From positions 1 to 6,998 of the forward strand of contig JAQIDF010000471.1 of the NCBI GenBank assembly GCA_027858145.1: a stretch of DNA of 6,998 nt, written 5' to 3'. Numbering within the stretch: the first letter of the stretch is position 1; each line of letters opens with the position of its first letter. The notes beneath the pieces were generated by a model that saw only the letters and a program-made list of their open reading frames with translations, searched no databases and was not told the DNA's origin. The stretch comes from Prolixibacteraceae bacterium (GTDB lineage Bacteria > Bacteroidota > Bacteroidia > Bacteroidales > Prolixibacteraceae). Shown piece after piece: positions 1-6,839 of the stretch. Made by a program: the position numbers and the translations under genes.

Positions 1-14
1 TTTATTCAATTGTT

Positions 15-1490
15 ATGGAAAACCAGTTGTTAATTTATAATACATTAACCCGAAAAAAAGAAGTTTTTAAACCCATTATTCCCGGTCACGTGGGCATGTA
101 TGTTTGCGGTCCTACCGTATACGGACATGCGCATTTAGGGCATTCGCGCCCGGCCATTACTTTCGATTTGGTGTTCCGATACCTGATGCATATTGGTTAC
201 AAAGTGCGTTACGTGCGCAACATTACCGATGTGGGGCACCTGGTTGCTGATGCCGATGAGGGGGAGGATAAAATTGCGCAAAAAGCCAGGGTTGAGAAAG
301 TGGAGCCCATGGAAGTGGTGCAAACCTATACCAACAGTTACCGGCACAATATGGAGCAACTCAATGTATTGCCGCCAAGCATTGAACCAACAGCTACCGG
401 CCATATTATTGAACAGATTGAACTGGCCAAAAAGCTTCTGGAAAAGGGTTATGCTTATGAGAGTAATGGCTCGGTATATTTCGATGTGCAGAAATACTCC
501 AACGATTTTGAATACGGGAAACTTTCGGGGCGGAAAATTGAAGATTTACAGGCCAACACCCGCGAACTTGAAGGGCAGGACGAGAAGCATTCGGGGCTCG
601 ATTTTGCCATATGGAAAAAAGCCCAACCCGAGCATATTATGCGCTGGCCTTCGCCGTGGAGCGATGGATTTCCCGGGTGGCATACCGAGTGTGTCGCCAT
701 GAGTACCAAGTATCTGGGTGAAAAGTTTGATATTCACGGTGGTGGCATGGATCTTATGTTCCCGCACCACGAGGCAGAAGTAGCGCAAAGTTGTGCTACC
801 CTTGGCCACGAGAGTGTGAACTACTGGGTGCACAACAACATGATTACCATAAACGGGCAAAAAATGGGCAAGTCGTTGGGTAACTTTATCACCCTCGATG
901 AGTTTTTTGAAGGGAAGCATCAGTTGTTGGAAAAACCATACAGCCCGATGACCATCCGCTTTTTTATGTTGCAGGCACACTACCGTAGCACGGTTGATTT
1001 TTCGAACGAGGCTCTGCAGGCTGCCGAAAAGGGGCTTGAGCGACTGATGAAAGCGGTTACATTGCTTGAAAATATTAAGCCTTCGGGTAATTCAACTGTT
1101 GACGTTGATAAGATTGAAGCGGATTGCTATACGGCGATGAACGATGATTTTAACAGCCCCATAGTGATAGCAAACCTGTTTGATGGTGTGCGGATGATCA
1201 ATTCAATTAACGATGGCAAAGCCACTATTGACGAACAAGGCCTGGCAAAGCTAAGAAAGCTGTTCAGCGATTTTGTTTTCGATATTCTTGGGTTGAATAA
1301 CGAAGAAGAAAGCGAATCAGGATCTGATGAGACGCTGACCGAAGTGGTGAACCTGTTGCTTAACACCCGCATGGAGGCCAAAGCTGAGAAAAACTGGGCA
1401 TTGGCCGATAAGATCCGTGATGAACTGACAAAGCTGGGTTTCGAGATAAAAGATAAGAAAGACGGTTTTGAGTGGGGCGTTAAGGGGTAA
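15..1490 (+). CDS. cysS: Cysteine--tRNA ligase (cysteinyl-tRNA synthetase), complete
   Basis: This cytoplasmic class I aminoacyl-tRNA synthetase of 491 residues activates cysteine with ATP and charges tRNA-Cys. The HIGH-type motif is HLGH at residues 40-43. The KMSKS loop reads KMGKS at 283-287, with Gly in place of the first Ser. The four ligands of the cysteine-selecting zinc can be matched to the E. coli enzyme by spacing: C31 (in YVCGPTVY), C226 (in GWHTEC), H251 and E255 (in FPHHEAE). The catalytic core covers about residues 1-330, followed by a DALR-type helical domain (about 345-410) and a C-terminal anticodon-binding part ending in the typical ADKIRDEL...KDGFEWG region. It is about 30 residues longer than the E. 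coli protein, with extra sequence around 165-205. The ATG at 15 gives a normal family N-terminus, and no Shine-Dalgarno sequence precedes it. The promoter lies left of the window or too close to its edge to judge. No damage is seen; identification is near certain. Confidence 0.98.
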   Translation: MENQLLIYNTLTRKKEVFKPIIPGHVGMYVCGPTVYGHAHLGHSRPAITFDLVFRYLMHIGYKVRYVRNITDVGHLVADADEGEDKIAQKARVEKVEPMEVVQTYTNSYRHNMEQLNVLPPSIEPTATGHIIEQIELAKKLLEKGYAYESNGSVYFDVQKYSNDFEYGKLSGRKIEDLQANTRELEGQDEKHSGLDFAIWKKAQPEHIMRWPSPWSDGFPGWHTECVAMSTKYLGEKFDIHGGGMDLMFPHHEAEVAQSCATLGHESVNYWVHNNMITINGQKMGKSLGNFITLDEFFEGKHQLLEKPYSPMTIRFFMLQAHYRSTVDFSNEALQAAEKGLERLMKAVTLLENIKPSGNSTVDVDKIEADCYTAMNDDFNSPIVIANLFDGVRMINSINDGKATIDEQGLAKLRKLFSDFVFDILGLNNEEESESGSDETLTEVVNLLLNTRMEAKAEKNWALADKIRDELTKLGFEIKDKKDGFEWGVKG

Positions 1491-1493
1491 TCC

Positions 1494-1540
1494 GGAACCC
1501 TGTGAAATATGCTTCTACTGTCGCATTTCACAGGGTGACC
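1494..1540 (+). terminator. Strong hairpin just after cysS (possible terminator or mRNA 3'-end stabiliser)
   Basis: A perfect 12-bp inverted repeat (ACCCTGTGAAAT at 1497-1508, its complement at 1525-1536) starts six bases after the cysS stop codon. It can be lengthened inward by a GC/GC pair past a 2-nt AT bulge, and outward by GG/CC (1494-1495 with 1539-1540) across a small internal loop. The loop is about 10 nt. No U-tract follows directly: the next bases are GACCTGAAGC, and the first T-rich run comes about 20 bases later (1557-1575). It is therefore not a textbook intrinsic terminator. It may instead protect the cysS mRNA end after factor-dependent termination or processing. The structure is seen in the sequence; its role is inferred. 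Confidence 0.55.
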
Positions 1541-1605
1541 TGAAGCTTCAAATTATCTTTCCATTACTTTTTTATCAAATCGTAATTTCTCATTTGCTTA
1601 TAATG

Positions 1606-1635
1606 TTTACCAGAATCTGCGATTACATATATTTG
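1606..1635 (+). promoter_or_regulatory. Bacteroidota-type promoter for the fumarase gene
   Basis: TATATTTG at 1628-1635 matches the Bacteroidota -7 consensus TANNTTTG exactly. Eighteen bases upstream lies TTTA (1606-1609), one base off the TTTG -33 box. The start codon is 33 bases downstream, leaving a short A-rich leader of roughly 25-30 bases with no obvious Shine-Dalgarno motif. The match and spacing are seen; activity is inferred. Confidence 0.7.
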
Positions 1636-1668
1636 TACTTCATTAAAAACCATTAAAACCAAGTAAAT

Positions 1669-3273
1669 ATGGCTGAGTTTGTTTATCAGAAACCGTTTCC
1701 TATAAAAAAAGACACTACAAAGTACCGCTTGCTTACCAGCGACTATGTTTCAACTGTTGACTTCGACGGGCGTAAAATACTGAAAGTTGACCCGAAAGGT
1801 CTTGAGTTACTGTCAAAAGAGGCAATGGCCGATGTTTCGTTTTATTTGCGTCCTGCACATCTTGAAAAAGTCCGCAGTATTCTTGATGACCCCGAAGCAA
1901 CCGATAACGACCGTTTTGTGGCACACACGATGCTGATAAACCAAGTGGTATCTGCCGAAGGCGATTTGCCAACATGCCAGGACACCGGTACGGCAATCGT
2001 AGTGGGCAAGAAGGGCGAAAATGTTTTTACCGGTGCCAACGATGCTGAATATCTGTCGAAGGGTATTTATAATACCTACTTAAACAGAAACCTACGCTAT
2101 TCGCAGGTGGTGCCATTCTCGATGCTTGAAGAGAAAAATACCGGAACGAACCTTCCAGCCCAAATTGATATTTATTCGGAGCAGGGAAATGAATATGAGT
2201 TTCTGTTTGTAACAAAAGGCGGAGGCTCTGGCAACAAAACATTTTTGTATCAGCAAACAAAAGCATTGCTTACCGAGGAAGGTCTGACAAAATTTGTGAA
2301 AGAAAAAATTAAAGACCTTGGAACTTCTGCATGCCCACCATATCACCTTGCTTTGGTAATAGGGGGAACATCGGCCGAGGCTACACTTACTACTGTGAAA
2401 AAAGCATCGGCTGGATATTACGACCACCTGCCAACTGAAGGAAACGCTGGTGGTCAGGCTTTCCGTGACCTTGAATGGGAAGAAAAAGTATTGAAAATAT
2501 GTCAGGAGAGTGGTATTGGAGCGCAGTTTGGTGGTAAATATTTTGTGCACGATGTTCGCGTGATCCGCCTGCCCCGTCATGCTGCTTCTTGCCCGGTTGG
2601 TTTGGGCGTTAGCTGTAGTGCCGACCGTAACATCAAAGCCAAAATCAACGAAGAGGGTATCTTTCTTGAAGAGCTTGAGAAAAACCCGCGTCGTTTCTTA
2701 CCTGAAAAATCACCTGAGATGGCCGATCCGGTAAATATCGATCTCGACCGCCCGATGGATGAGGTGTTAAAAGAATTAACCAAGCACCCGATTAAGACAC
2801 GTCTGAACTTGTCGGGTACGTTGATTGTGGCCAGAGATATTGCCCATGCTCAAATTAAGAAGATGATTGATGAAGGCAAGCCTATGCCTGAGTACTTTAA
2901 AAATCATCCGGTATATTATGCAGGACCTGCTAAAACACCTGCAGGAATGCCATCAGGAAGTTTCGGACCAACCACCGCTTCTCGTATGGATCCGTATGTT
3001 GACGAGTTCCAGAAATTGGGCGGATCGATGATTATGGTCGCTAAAGGCAATCGTTCACAACAAGTAACCGATGCTTGTAAGGCTAATGGTGGTTTCTATT
3101 TGGGATCGATTGGCGGACCGGCAGCTATTCTTGCCAAAGAAAGCATTAAGTCGGTTGAAGTTGTCGATTTTGAAGACCTTGGAATGGAAGCTGTGCGAAA
3201 AATCAGGATAGAGAATTTCCCGGCATTCATTATTGTTGATGATAAAGGAAACGATTTCTTTGCTGAGATATAA
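1669..3273 (+). CDS. fumA: Class I fumarate hydratase (iron-sulfur dependent fumarase), complete
   Basis: This 534-residue cytoplasmic enzyme interconverts fumarate and L-malate in the TCA cycle or its reductive, fumarate-forming branch. It belongs to the oxygen-sensitive [4Fe-4S] class I family, with the alpha and beta parts fused in one chain as in E. coli FumA (548 residues). Three cysteines sit where the E. coli cluster ligands C105, C224 and C318 are expected: C103 (PTCQDTGT), C222 (SACPPYH) and C316 (GVSCSADRN). Other family blocks are VIGGTSAEATL, FGPTTASRMD near 425-440, and YLGSIGGPAA in the C-terminal beta domain. The ATG at 1669 is the only reasonable start, because an in-frame TAA lies at 1654-1656 with no start codon between. 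The gene ends in tandem stops TAATAA. It has its own promoter (1606-1635) and no operon partner here. In Bacteroidota this is commonly the main fumarase and suits an anaerobic or low-oxygen life; that lifestyle point is inference. The fumA/fumB choice of symbol is arbitrary. Confidence 0.97.
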   Translation: MAEFVYQKPFPIKKDTTKYRLLTSDYVSTVDFDGRKILKVDPKGLELLSKEAMADVSFYLRPAHLEKVRSILDDPEATDNDRFVAHTMLINQVVSAEGDLPTCQDTGTAIVVGKKGENVFTGANDAEYLSKGIYNTYLNRNLRYSQVVPFSMLEEKNTGTNLPAQIDIYSEQGNEYEFLFVTKGGGSGNKTFLYQQTKALLTEEGLTKFVKEKIKDLGTSACPPYHLALVIGGTSAEATLTTVKKASAGYYDHLPTEGNAGGQAFRDLEWEEKVLKICQESGIGAQFGGKYFVHDVRVIRLPRHAASCPVGLGVSCSADRNIKAKINEEGIFLEELEKNPRRFLPEKSPEMADPVNIDLDRPMDEVLKELTKHPIKTRLNLSGTLIVARDIAHAQIKKMIDEGKPMPEYFKNHPVYYAGPAKTPAGMPSGSFGPTTASRMDPYVDEFQKLGGSMIMVAKGNRSQQVTDACKANGGFYLGSIGGPAAILAKESIKSVEVVDFEDLGMEAVRKIRIENFPAFIIVDDKGNDFFAEI

Positions 3274-3274
3274 T

Positions 3275-3314
3275 AAAGAAAAAATCCAACTACTGTTTGT
3301 TAACAATAGTTGGA
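3275..3314 (-). terminator. Intrinsic terminator of tRNA-His, shared as a hairpin with the convergent fumarase gene
   Basis: TCCAACTA (3285-3292) pairs with TAGTTGGA (3307-3314). After a single C-A mismatch, four more pairs close a TGTT loop. On the minus strand the hairpin is followed by TTTTTTCTTT (complement of 3275-3284), a proper U-tract 12 bases after the tRNA 3' end. On the plus strand the hairpin starts 11 bases after the fumarase stop, but is followed only by the weak T-poor stretch TAATTATAAGG, so termination in that direction is less certain. Confidence 0.75.
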
Positions 3315-3325
3315 TAATTATAAGG

Positions 3326-3400
3326 GGTGGATGATGGGAATCGAACCCACGACCCCTGGAACCACAATCCAGTGCTCTAACCGACTGAGCTACAACCACC
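3326..3400 (-). tRNA. tRNA-His (anticodon GUG)
   Basis: The minus strand folds as a complete tRNA: D stem GCTC/GAGC, anticodon stem CTGGA/TCCAG with loop TTGTGGT (anticodon GTG at plus 3363-3365), and T arm GTGGG TTCGATT CCCAT. The histidine identity feature is present: an extra G-1 (plus 3400) opposite C73 (plus 3326). The acceptor stem is GTGGTTG against CATCCAC, leaving a U-U mismatch at position 5:68 (plus 3395 and 3331). The 3' CCA is not encoded: bases after C73 read CCT, so the tail must be added by the CCA-adding enzyme. The gene has its own promoter upstream and a terminator downstream, and runs against the fumarase gene. Confidence 0.95.
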
Positions 3401-3428
3401 ATGAATGCGCTGTTTTTCTAACGCGGTG

Positions 3429-3460
3429 CAAATATACTATTTTATTTTATTCTTGATAAA
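3429..3460 (-). promoter_or_regulatory. Bacteroidota-type promoter for tRNA-His
   Basis: On the minus strand, TATATTTG (complement of plus 3429-3436) is an exact TANNTTTG -7 box. TTTA (complement of 3457-3460) lies 20 bases upstream within a T-rich run. The box is 28 bases before G-1 of the tRNA, a sensible distance for a short 5' leader removed by RNase P. The -7 octamer is identical to that of the fumarase promoter. Confidence 0.7.
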
Positions 3461-3543
3461 AAAATGAAAAGAAATATCGGCATTTTTGTCTTGTGTTTAC
3501 TTATCTTAAAACGATTTTCTATTTACGCTTATTTAATTATGTT

Positions 3544-3573
3544 TTTGAATTCTAATTTGTAATTTTATCATTG
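3544..3573 (+). promoter_or_regulatory. Candidate promoter for the ABC transporter gene
   Basis: TTTG (3544-3547) is followed after 18 bases by TATCATTG (3566-3573), a 7 of 8 match to TANNTTTG. The spacing equals that of the fumarase promoter, and a leader of about 60 bases would result. The whole 3440-3640 gap is AT-rich and holds other partial matches, for example TAATTTTA at 3560-3567, so this is only the best of several candidates. Confidence 0.35.
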
Positions 3574-3640
3574 TAAAAACAGTTGATACGTGTTTTATTG
3601 ATTCTGTTTTGTTAACAGGGATTACTTTATTTTATACACT

Positions 3641-6600
3641 ATGTACGAAGGAATAATTGAAACATTAATAAAGTTTTTTGCAATTGTAACCGATTATGGT
3701 AAAGAATCGGCTGTCAGCGATGCAGAATCACTTGTAGAGTCGTACCTGAAAGAAAATTTCAGTAAGGAAATGGTTGAGAAGTACATGGAGCTTTACAAAG
3801 AGAATGTTCATTATTACCATGTACAGCATCGCGAGATTATATATGGTGATTATGGTGAAGGCGAGCGTATTATCAATCGCGAATATTTGAATAAAATGTG
3901 TGATAGTATTGTTGAGCTGTTTGACCTTGAATCACGATATATGATAGTGGTTCAGCTTCTTAACTTTATTTATAAACCCGAAGAAGATGTTACGCACGAG
4001 CTTCGGATATTGGATGTTATTGCTGAAGGCCTGAAAGTTCAGGTTGATGAATACAATGATTTAAAAACGTTTTATCTCGATTCAATTGGAAAGGTAAATC
4101 ATAAAGAACAGCTTTTTGTTGTCAATGGAAATGAATCATATCACGACCCGGATATTAAACATCTGTACAGGGAGAAACAGCGTGTAGAATTAGAAATTAT
4201 TCGAATTAGAAGCATTAATACCCTGTTTTTTAAGTATTGGGGGCCACGAAATATGTATTTGAACGGTCACCGCTTGTCGCAAGACCGGCTTTATGTTTTT
4301 CCAACAGGTGGTATTCTTCGGACATCGCGGATTATCCCAATTTACTACAGCAGTATTATGTCGCGGTTTATACGGCAACAGGGTAAGCCTATTATCGTAT
4401 ACGAGGCAAAAAATATTGAATATAAATTCAGTAAAAAAGTTTATGGACTTCACCCTTTAAGCTTTCAGGAACGATCGGGCGATTTGGTTGGGATAATGGG
4501 TGGAAGTGGTGTTGGTAAAACCACATTGCTGAATGTTTTAAACGGGAAGCTTAAACCGCGCCAAGGACAGATAACAATAAACGGGTATGATATTCATGAT
4601 TCGGCAACCGAAGAGCAACTAAAAGGTGTAATTGGTTATGTGCCACAAGATGACTTGCTCATTGAAGAGCTAACAGTTTATCAAAACCTGAAATTCAATG
4701 CGCGCCTTTGCTTTGGAAACATGAACGAAGGGGAAATTGAAAAAATTATAGAGAAAGCACTGTTTGATTTTGACCTGGTTGAAGCTCGCGATTTGATTGT
4801 TGGCAGCCCGCTGAAAAAAATTCTCAGTGGCGGGCAAAGAAAACGGCTCAATATTGCACTGGAGTTAATGCGCGAGCCCTCAGTGTTATTTGTGGATGAG
4901 CCAACTTCAGGCTTATCATCATCCGATTCGGAGAAAGTGATGTACTTGCTCAAACGTCAATGCCTGAAGGGGAAGTTGGTGATTGCTAATATTCACCAAC
5001 CATCGAGTGATATATACAAGTTGTTCGATCGCATGATTGTTATGGATAAGGGCGGACGGGTTGTGTTTTTTGGCAACCCAATGGAAGCGGTTACTTATTT
5101 TAAAAACGAAGCCAATTATGTGAATCCCGATGAAAGCGAATGTATGACGTGTGGTAGTGTTAAAACCGAGCAGCCTTTGCGTATTATCGAAGAGCGTATG
5201 GTTGATCCCTTTGGACGAAGCATCCGTAAGCGCAAAATATCGCCCGAAGATTGGTACATCCGCTACAAAGAAAAGGTAGAACCGCGTGTGGTTGATTTTA
5301 TGAAACAAAACCCGGTTGAAAGCAAAATTATTCCTGACAATTATTTCAAGATCCCGAAGTGGTTTGAGCAAATGAGGCTTTATTTTAAGCGCGATTTCGC
5401 CACCAAACGATCGAACAGACAATATCTTTCAATTGCATTGCTCGAGGCGCCTTTGCTGGCTTTAATTTTGGGTTTTTTTTCAAAATATACACCTACGGGG
5501 GAGTATATCTTCGGAAGCAACGATAATATCCCTGCCTTTTTATTCATGAGTGTGGTCGTTGCAATGTTTATTGGTTTAAGTATTAGTGCTGAAGAAATAT
5601 TTAAAGACCGGAGGATATTAAAGCGGGAAGAGTTTCTGGATTTGAGCCGTGGCGCATATTTTACATCAAAAATACTGATTTTGTTTGCTATATCGGCTGT
5701 GCAGGTTTTGCTTTTTGTACTTATCGGGTATTACATGCTGGGTTTTAAGGGGTTGATGTTCACTAACTGGGCAATACTTTTCACCACAGCTTGTTTTGCC
5801 AATTTGTTAGGGCTTAATTTATCGGCTGGTTTAAATTCGGCTGTAGCTATTTACATTCTTATCCCGCTTTTACTTGTACCGCAACTTCTTCTGAGTGGGG
5901 TTATTGTTGATTTTAACAAAATGCACCCTTCGATGAGTAGTTATTCGCGAACACCAATAATTGGTGATTTAATGACGTCGCGATGGTCGTACGAGGCTTT
6001 GTCTGTTAACGAGTTTGCCAATAACGAATATCGTGAAAACTTTTTTGAGTTAGAGCGTGAAAAAAATACTTATGGTTTTAAAGCTTTTTATTGGAGCTCT
6101 GAGGTAGAAAAGTATTCTAATTATTTTGAAAAAGCCAAAGATGAAGACGAGAAGGATGAGTACCGGTTAATTCTTGAAGCGGCTTTGCCCGATATAAGAG
6201 ATGTTGCAGAGATACCCTCCGATTCAATGCAAAAAATCAACTCCCACCTTGATGAAGGGGGAAGTTTAGCAGTTTACCGTTATTATTTGTCAAAAGCGTA
6301 CGACTTTTTTAAGCAAGGGCATAGTGATGTTACTTCGAAATTGGATAATAAATATGCGGCCATGCTTCAACGTTTTGATGGTGATACTGATGCACTGTCC
6401 CGATATCGCGATCAACATGTAAATAAAACCCTTGAGCGTATTGTGCGAGATAAATTTTCGTTGCAAAAAATCCGTTTGATTGATCATCGTATTGTACAAG
6501 GCGATGAGCCCATTTTCAGGGCTCCGTTTTATCATAACGGGAGTTCGCACTTTTATGCTTCGTATAAGCAAATAGGCAACCTTAAAATTGATACCGTTTG

Positions 6601-6778
6601 GTTTAACATTATTGTGATGTGGATATTTACTGTATTGATGATGATGTCGTTGTATTTTAACTTACTCAGGAAATCGTTGGCGTATATTGAAAATTGGAGG
6701 TTGTTGCAATTATCGAAACTACGCGACAAAATATTTTATAATCCTACTGCATTCAGTAATAAGAAATCGAAAAAATAG
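3641..6778 (+). CDS. ABCG-like ABC half-transporter with TerB-like N-terminal domain (ATPase fused to ABC-2 permease), complete
   Basis: This 1045-residue inner-membrane protein carries the ATPase and permease in one chain, ATPase first, as in the ABCG/White family, so it probably works as a homodimer. Residues about 1-148 are acidic and helical and resemble a TerB-type domain. Residues about 195-250 form a short, probably beta-rich segment. The ATPase has Walker A GGSGVGKTT (287-295), Q-loop Q336, signature LSGGQ (395-399), Walker B VDE (D419, E420) and H-loop H452 in the ABCG-like IHQPS. The D-loop is GLSSSDS, so Ser426 replaces the usual Asp. A linker with C501-x2-C504 leads to an ABC-2 domain with predicted membrane helices near 596-615, 630-651, 676-700, 710-731, 734-757 and 986-1009. 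About 230 charged, mostly helical residues lie between helices 5 and 6, probably in the periplasm. The ATG at 3641 is the first possible start after an in-frame TGA at 3599-3601; no Shine-Dalgarno is seen. There is no operon partner. The substrate and direction are unknown; export is likely by family. The assignment to the ABC family is certain and the TerB assignment is moderate. Confidence 0.93.
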   Translation: MYEGIIETLIKFFAIVTDYGKESAVSDAESLVESYLKENFSKEMVEKYMELYKENVHYYHVQHREIIYGDYGEGERIINREYLNKMCDSIVELFDLESRYMIVVQLLNFIYKPEEDVTHELRILDVIAEGLKVQVDEYNDLKTFYLDSIGKVNHKEQLFVVNGNESYHDPDIKHLYREKQRVELEIIRIRSINTLFFKYWGPRNMYLNGHRLSQDRLYVFPTGGILRTSRIIPIYYSSIMSRFIRQQGKPIIVYEAKNIEYKFSKKVYGLHPLSFQERSGDLVGIMGGSGVGKTTLLNVLNGKLKPRQGQITINGYDIHDSATEEQLKGVIGYVPQDDLLIEELTVYQNLKFNARLCFGNMNEGEIEKIIEKALFDFDLVEARDLIVGSPLKKILSGGQRKRLNIALELMREPSVLFVDEPTSGLSSSDSEKVMYLLKRQCLKGKLVIANIHQPSSDIYKLFDRMIVMDKGGRVVFFGNPMEAVTYFKNEANYVNPDESECMTCGSVKTEQPLRIIEERMVDPFGRSIRKRKISPEDWYIRYKEKVEPRVVDFMKQNPVESKIIPDNYFKIPKWFEQMRLYFKRDFATKRSNRQYLSIALLEAPLLALILGFFSKYTPTGEYIFGSNDNIPAFLFMSVVVAMFIGLSISAEEIFKDRRILKREEFLDLSRGAYFTSKILILFAISAVQVLLFVLIGYYMLGFKGLMFTNWAILFTTACFANLLGLNLSAGLNSAVAIYILIPLLLVPQLLLSGVIVDFNKMHPSMSSYSRTPIIGDLMTSRWSYEALSVNEFANNEYRENFFELEREKNTYGFKAFYWSSEVEKYSNYFEKAKDEDEKDEYRLILEAALPDIRDVAEIPSDSMQKINSHLDEGGSLAVYRYYLSKAYDFFKQGHSDVTSKLDNKYAAMLQRFDGDTDALSRYRDQHVNKTLERIVRDKFSLQKIRLIDHRIVQGDEPIFRAPFYHNGSSHFYASYKQIGNLKIDTVWFNIIVMWIFTVLMMMSLYFNLLRKSLAYIENWRLLQLSKLRDKIFYNPTAFSNKKSKK

Positions 6779-6782
6779 ACAA

Positions 6783-6819
6783 AAAAAAACAGGAACGTAG
6801 TTGATGTTCCTGTTTTTTT
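6783..6819. terminator. Bidirectional intrinsic terminator between convergent genes
   Basis: CAGGAAC (6790-6796) pairs with GTTCCTG (6806-6812) around a 9-nt loop. The stem is flanked by an A run (6781-6789) on the left and a run of seven T (6813-6819) on the right, so it can extend to about 14 bp. Read rightward it ends the ABC transporter transcript, four bases after its stop codon; read leftward it ends the transcript of the thioredoxin-like gene, whose stop is at 6840. Both directions have a U-tract. Confidence 0.9.
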
Positions 6820-6839
6820 AAGATTTCTACTAAAATATT

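Noticed and set aside
1127..1531. 134-codon minus-strand open frame opposite the cysS 3' end
   Set aside because: It is serine/leucine-rich antisense sequence typical of a shadow of a real gene, and its start lies within the hairpin.
1468..1656. 62-codon plus-strand open frame overlapping the end of cysS
   Set aside because: It overlaps cysS out of frame, reads through the hairpin at 1494-1540 and the fumarase promoter, and its protein has no recognisable features.
2092..2580. 162-codon minus-strand open frame inside the fumarase gene
   Set aside because: It lies wholly antisense to conserved fumarase blocks and has no family motifs.
3055..3402. Minus-strand open frame of 115 codons beginning MVVVAQSVRALDCGSRG
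   Set aside because: Its first part is simply the translated tRNA-His gene, a well-known annotation artefact, and the rest runs antisense through the end of the fumarase gene.
3576..3617. Short inverted repeats upstream of the ABC gene (AAAACAG/CTGTTTT, and CTGTT-TTGTT-AACAG)
   Set aside because: The arms are only 5-7 bp in very AT-rich DNA, so chance is a sufficient explanation; no convincing operator or riboswitch can be drawn.
4919..5422. 167-codon minus-strand open frame inside the ABC transporter gene
   Set aside because: It is antisense to the ATPase and linker; the plus-strand frame is continuous and carries all the ABC motifs.
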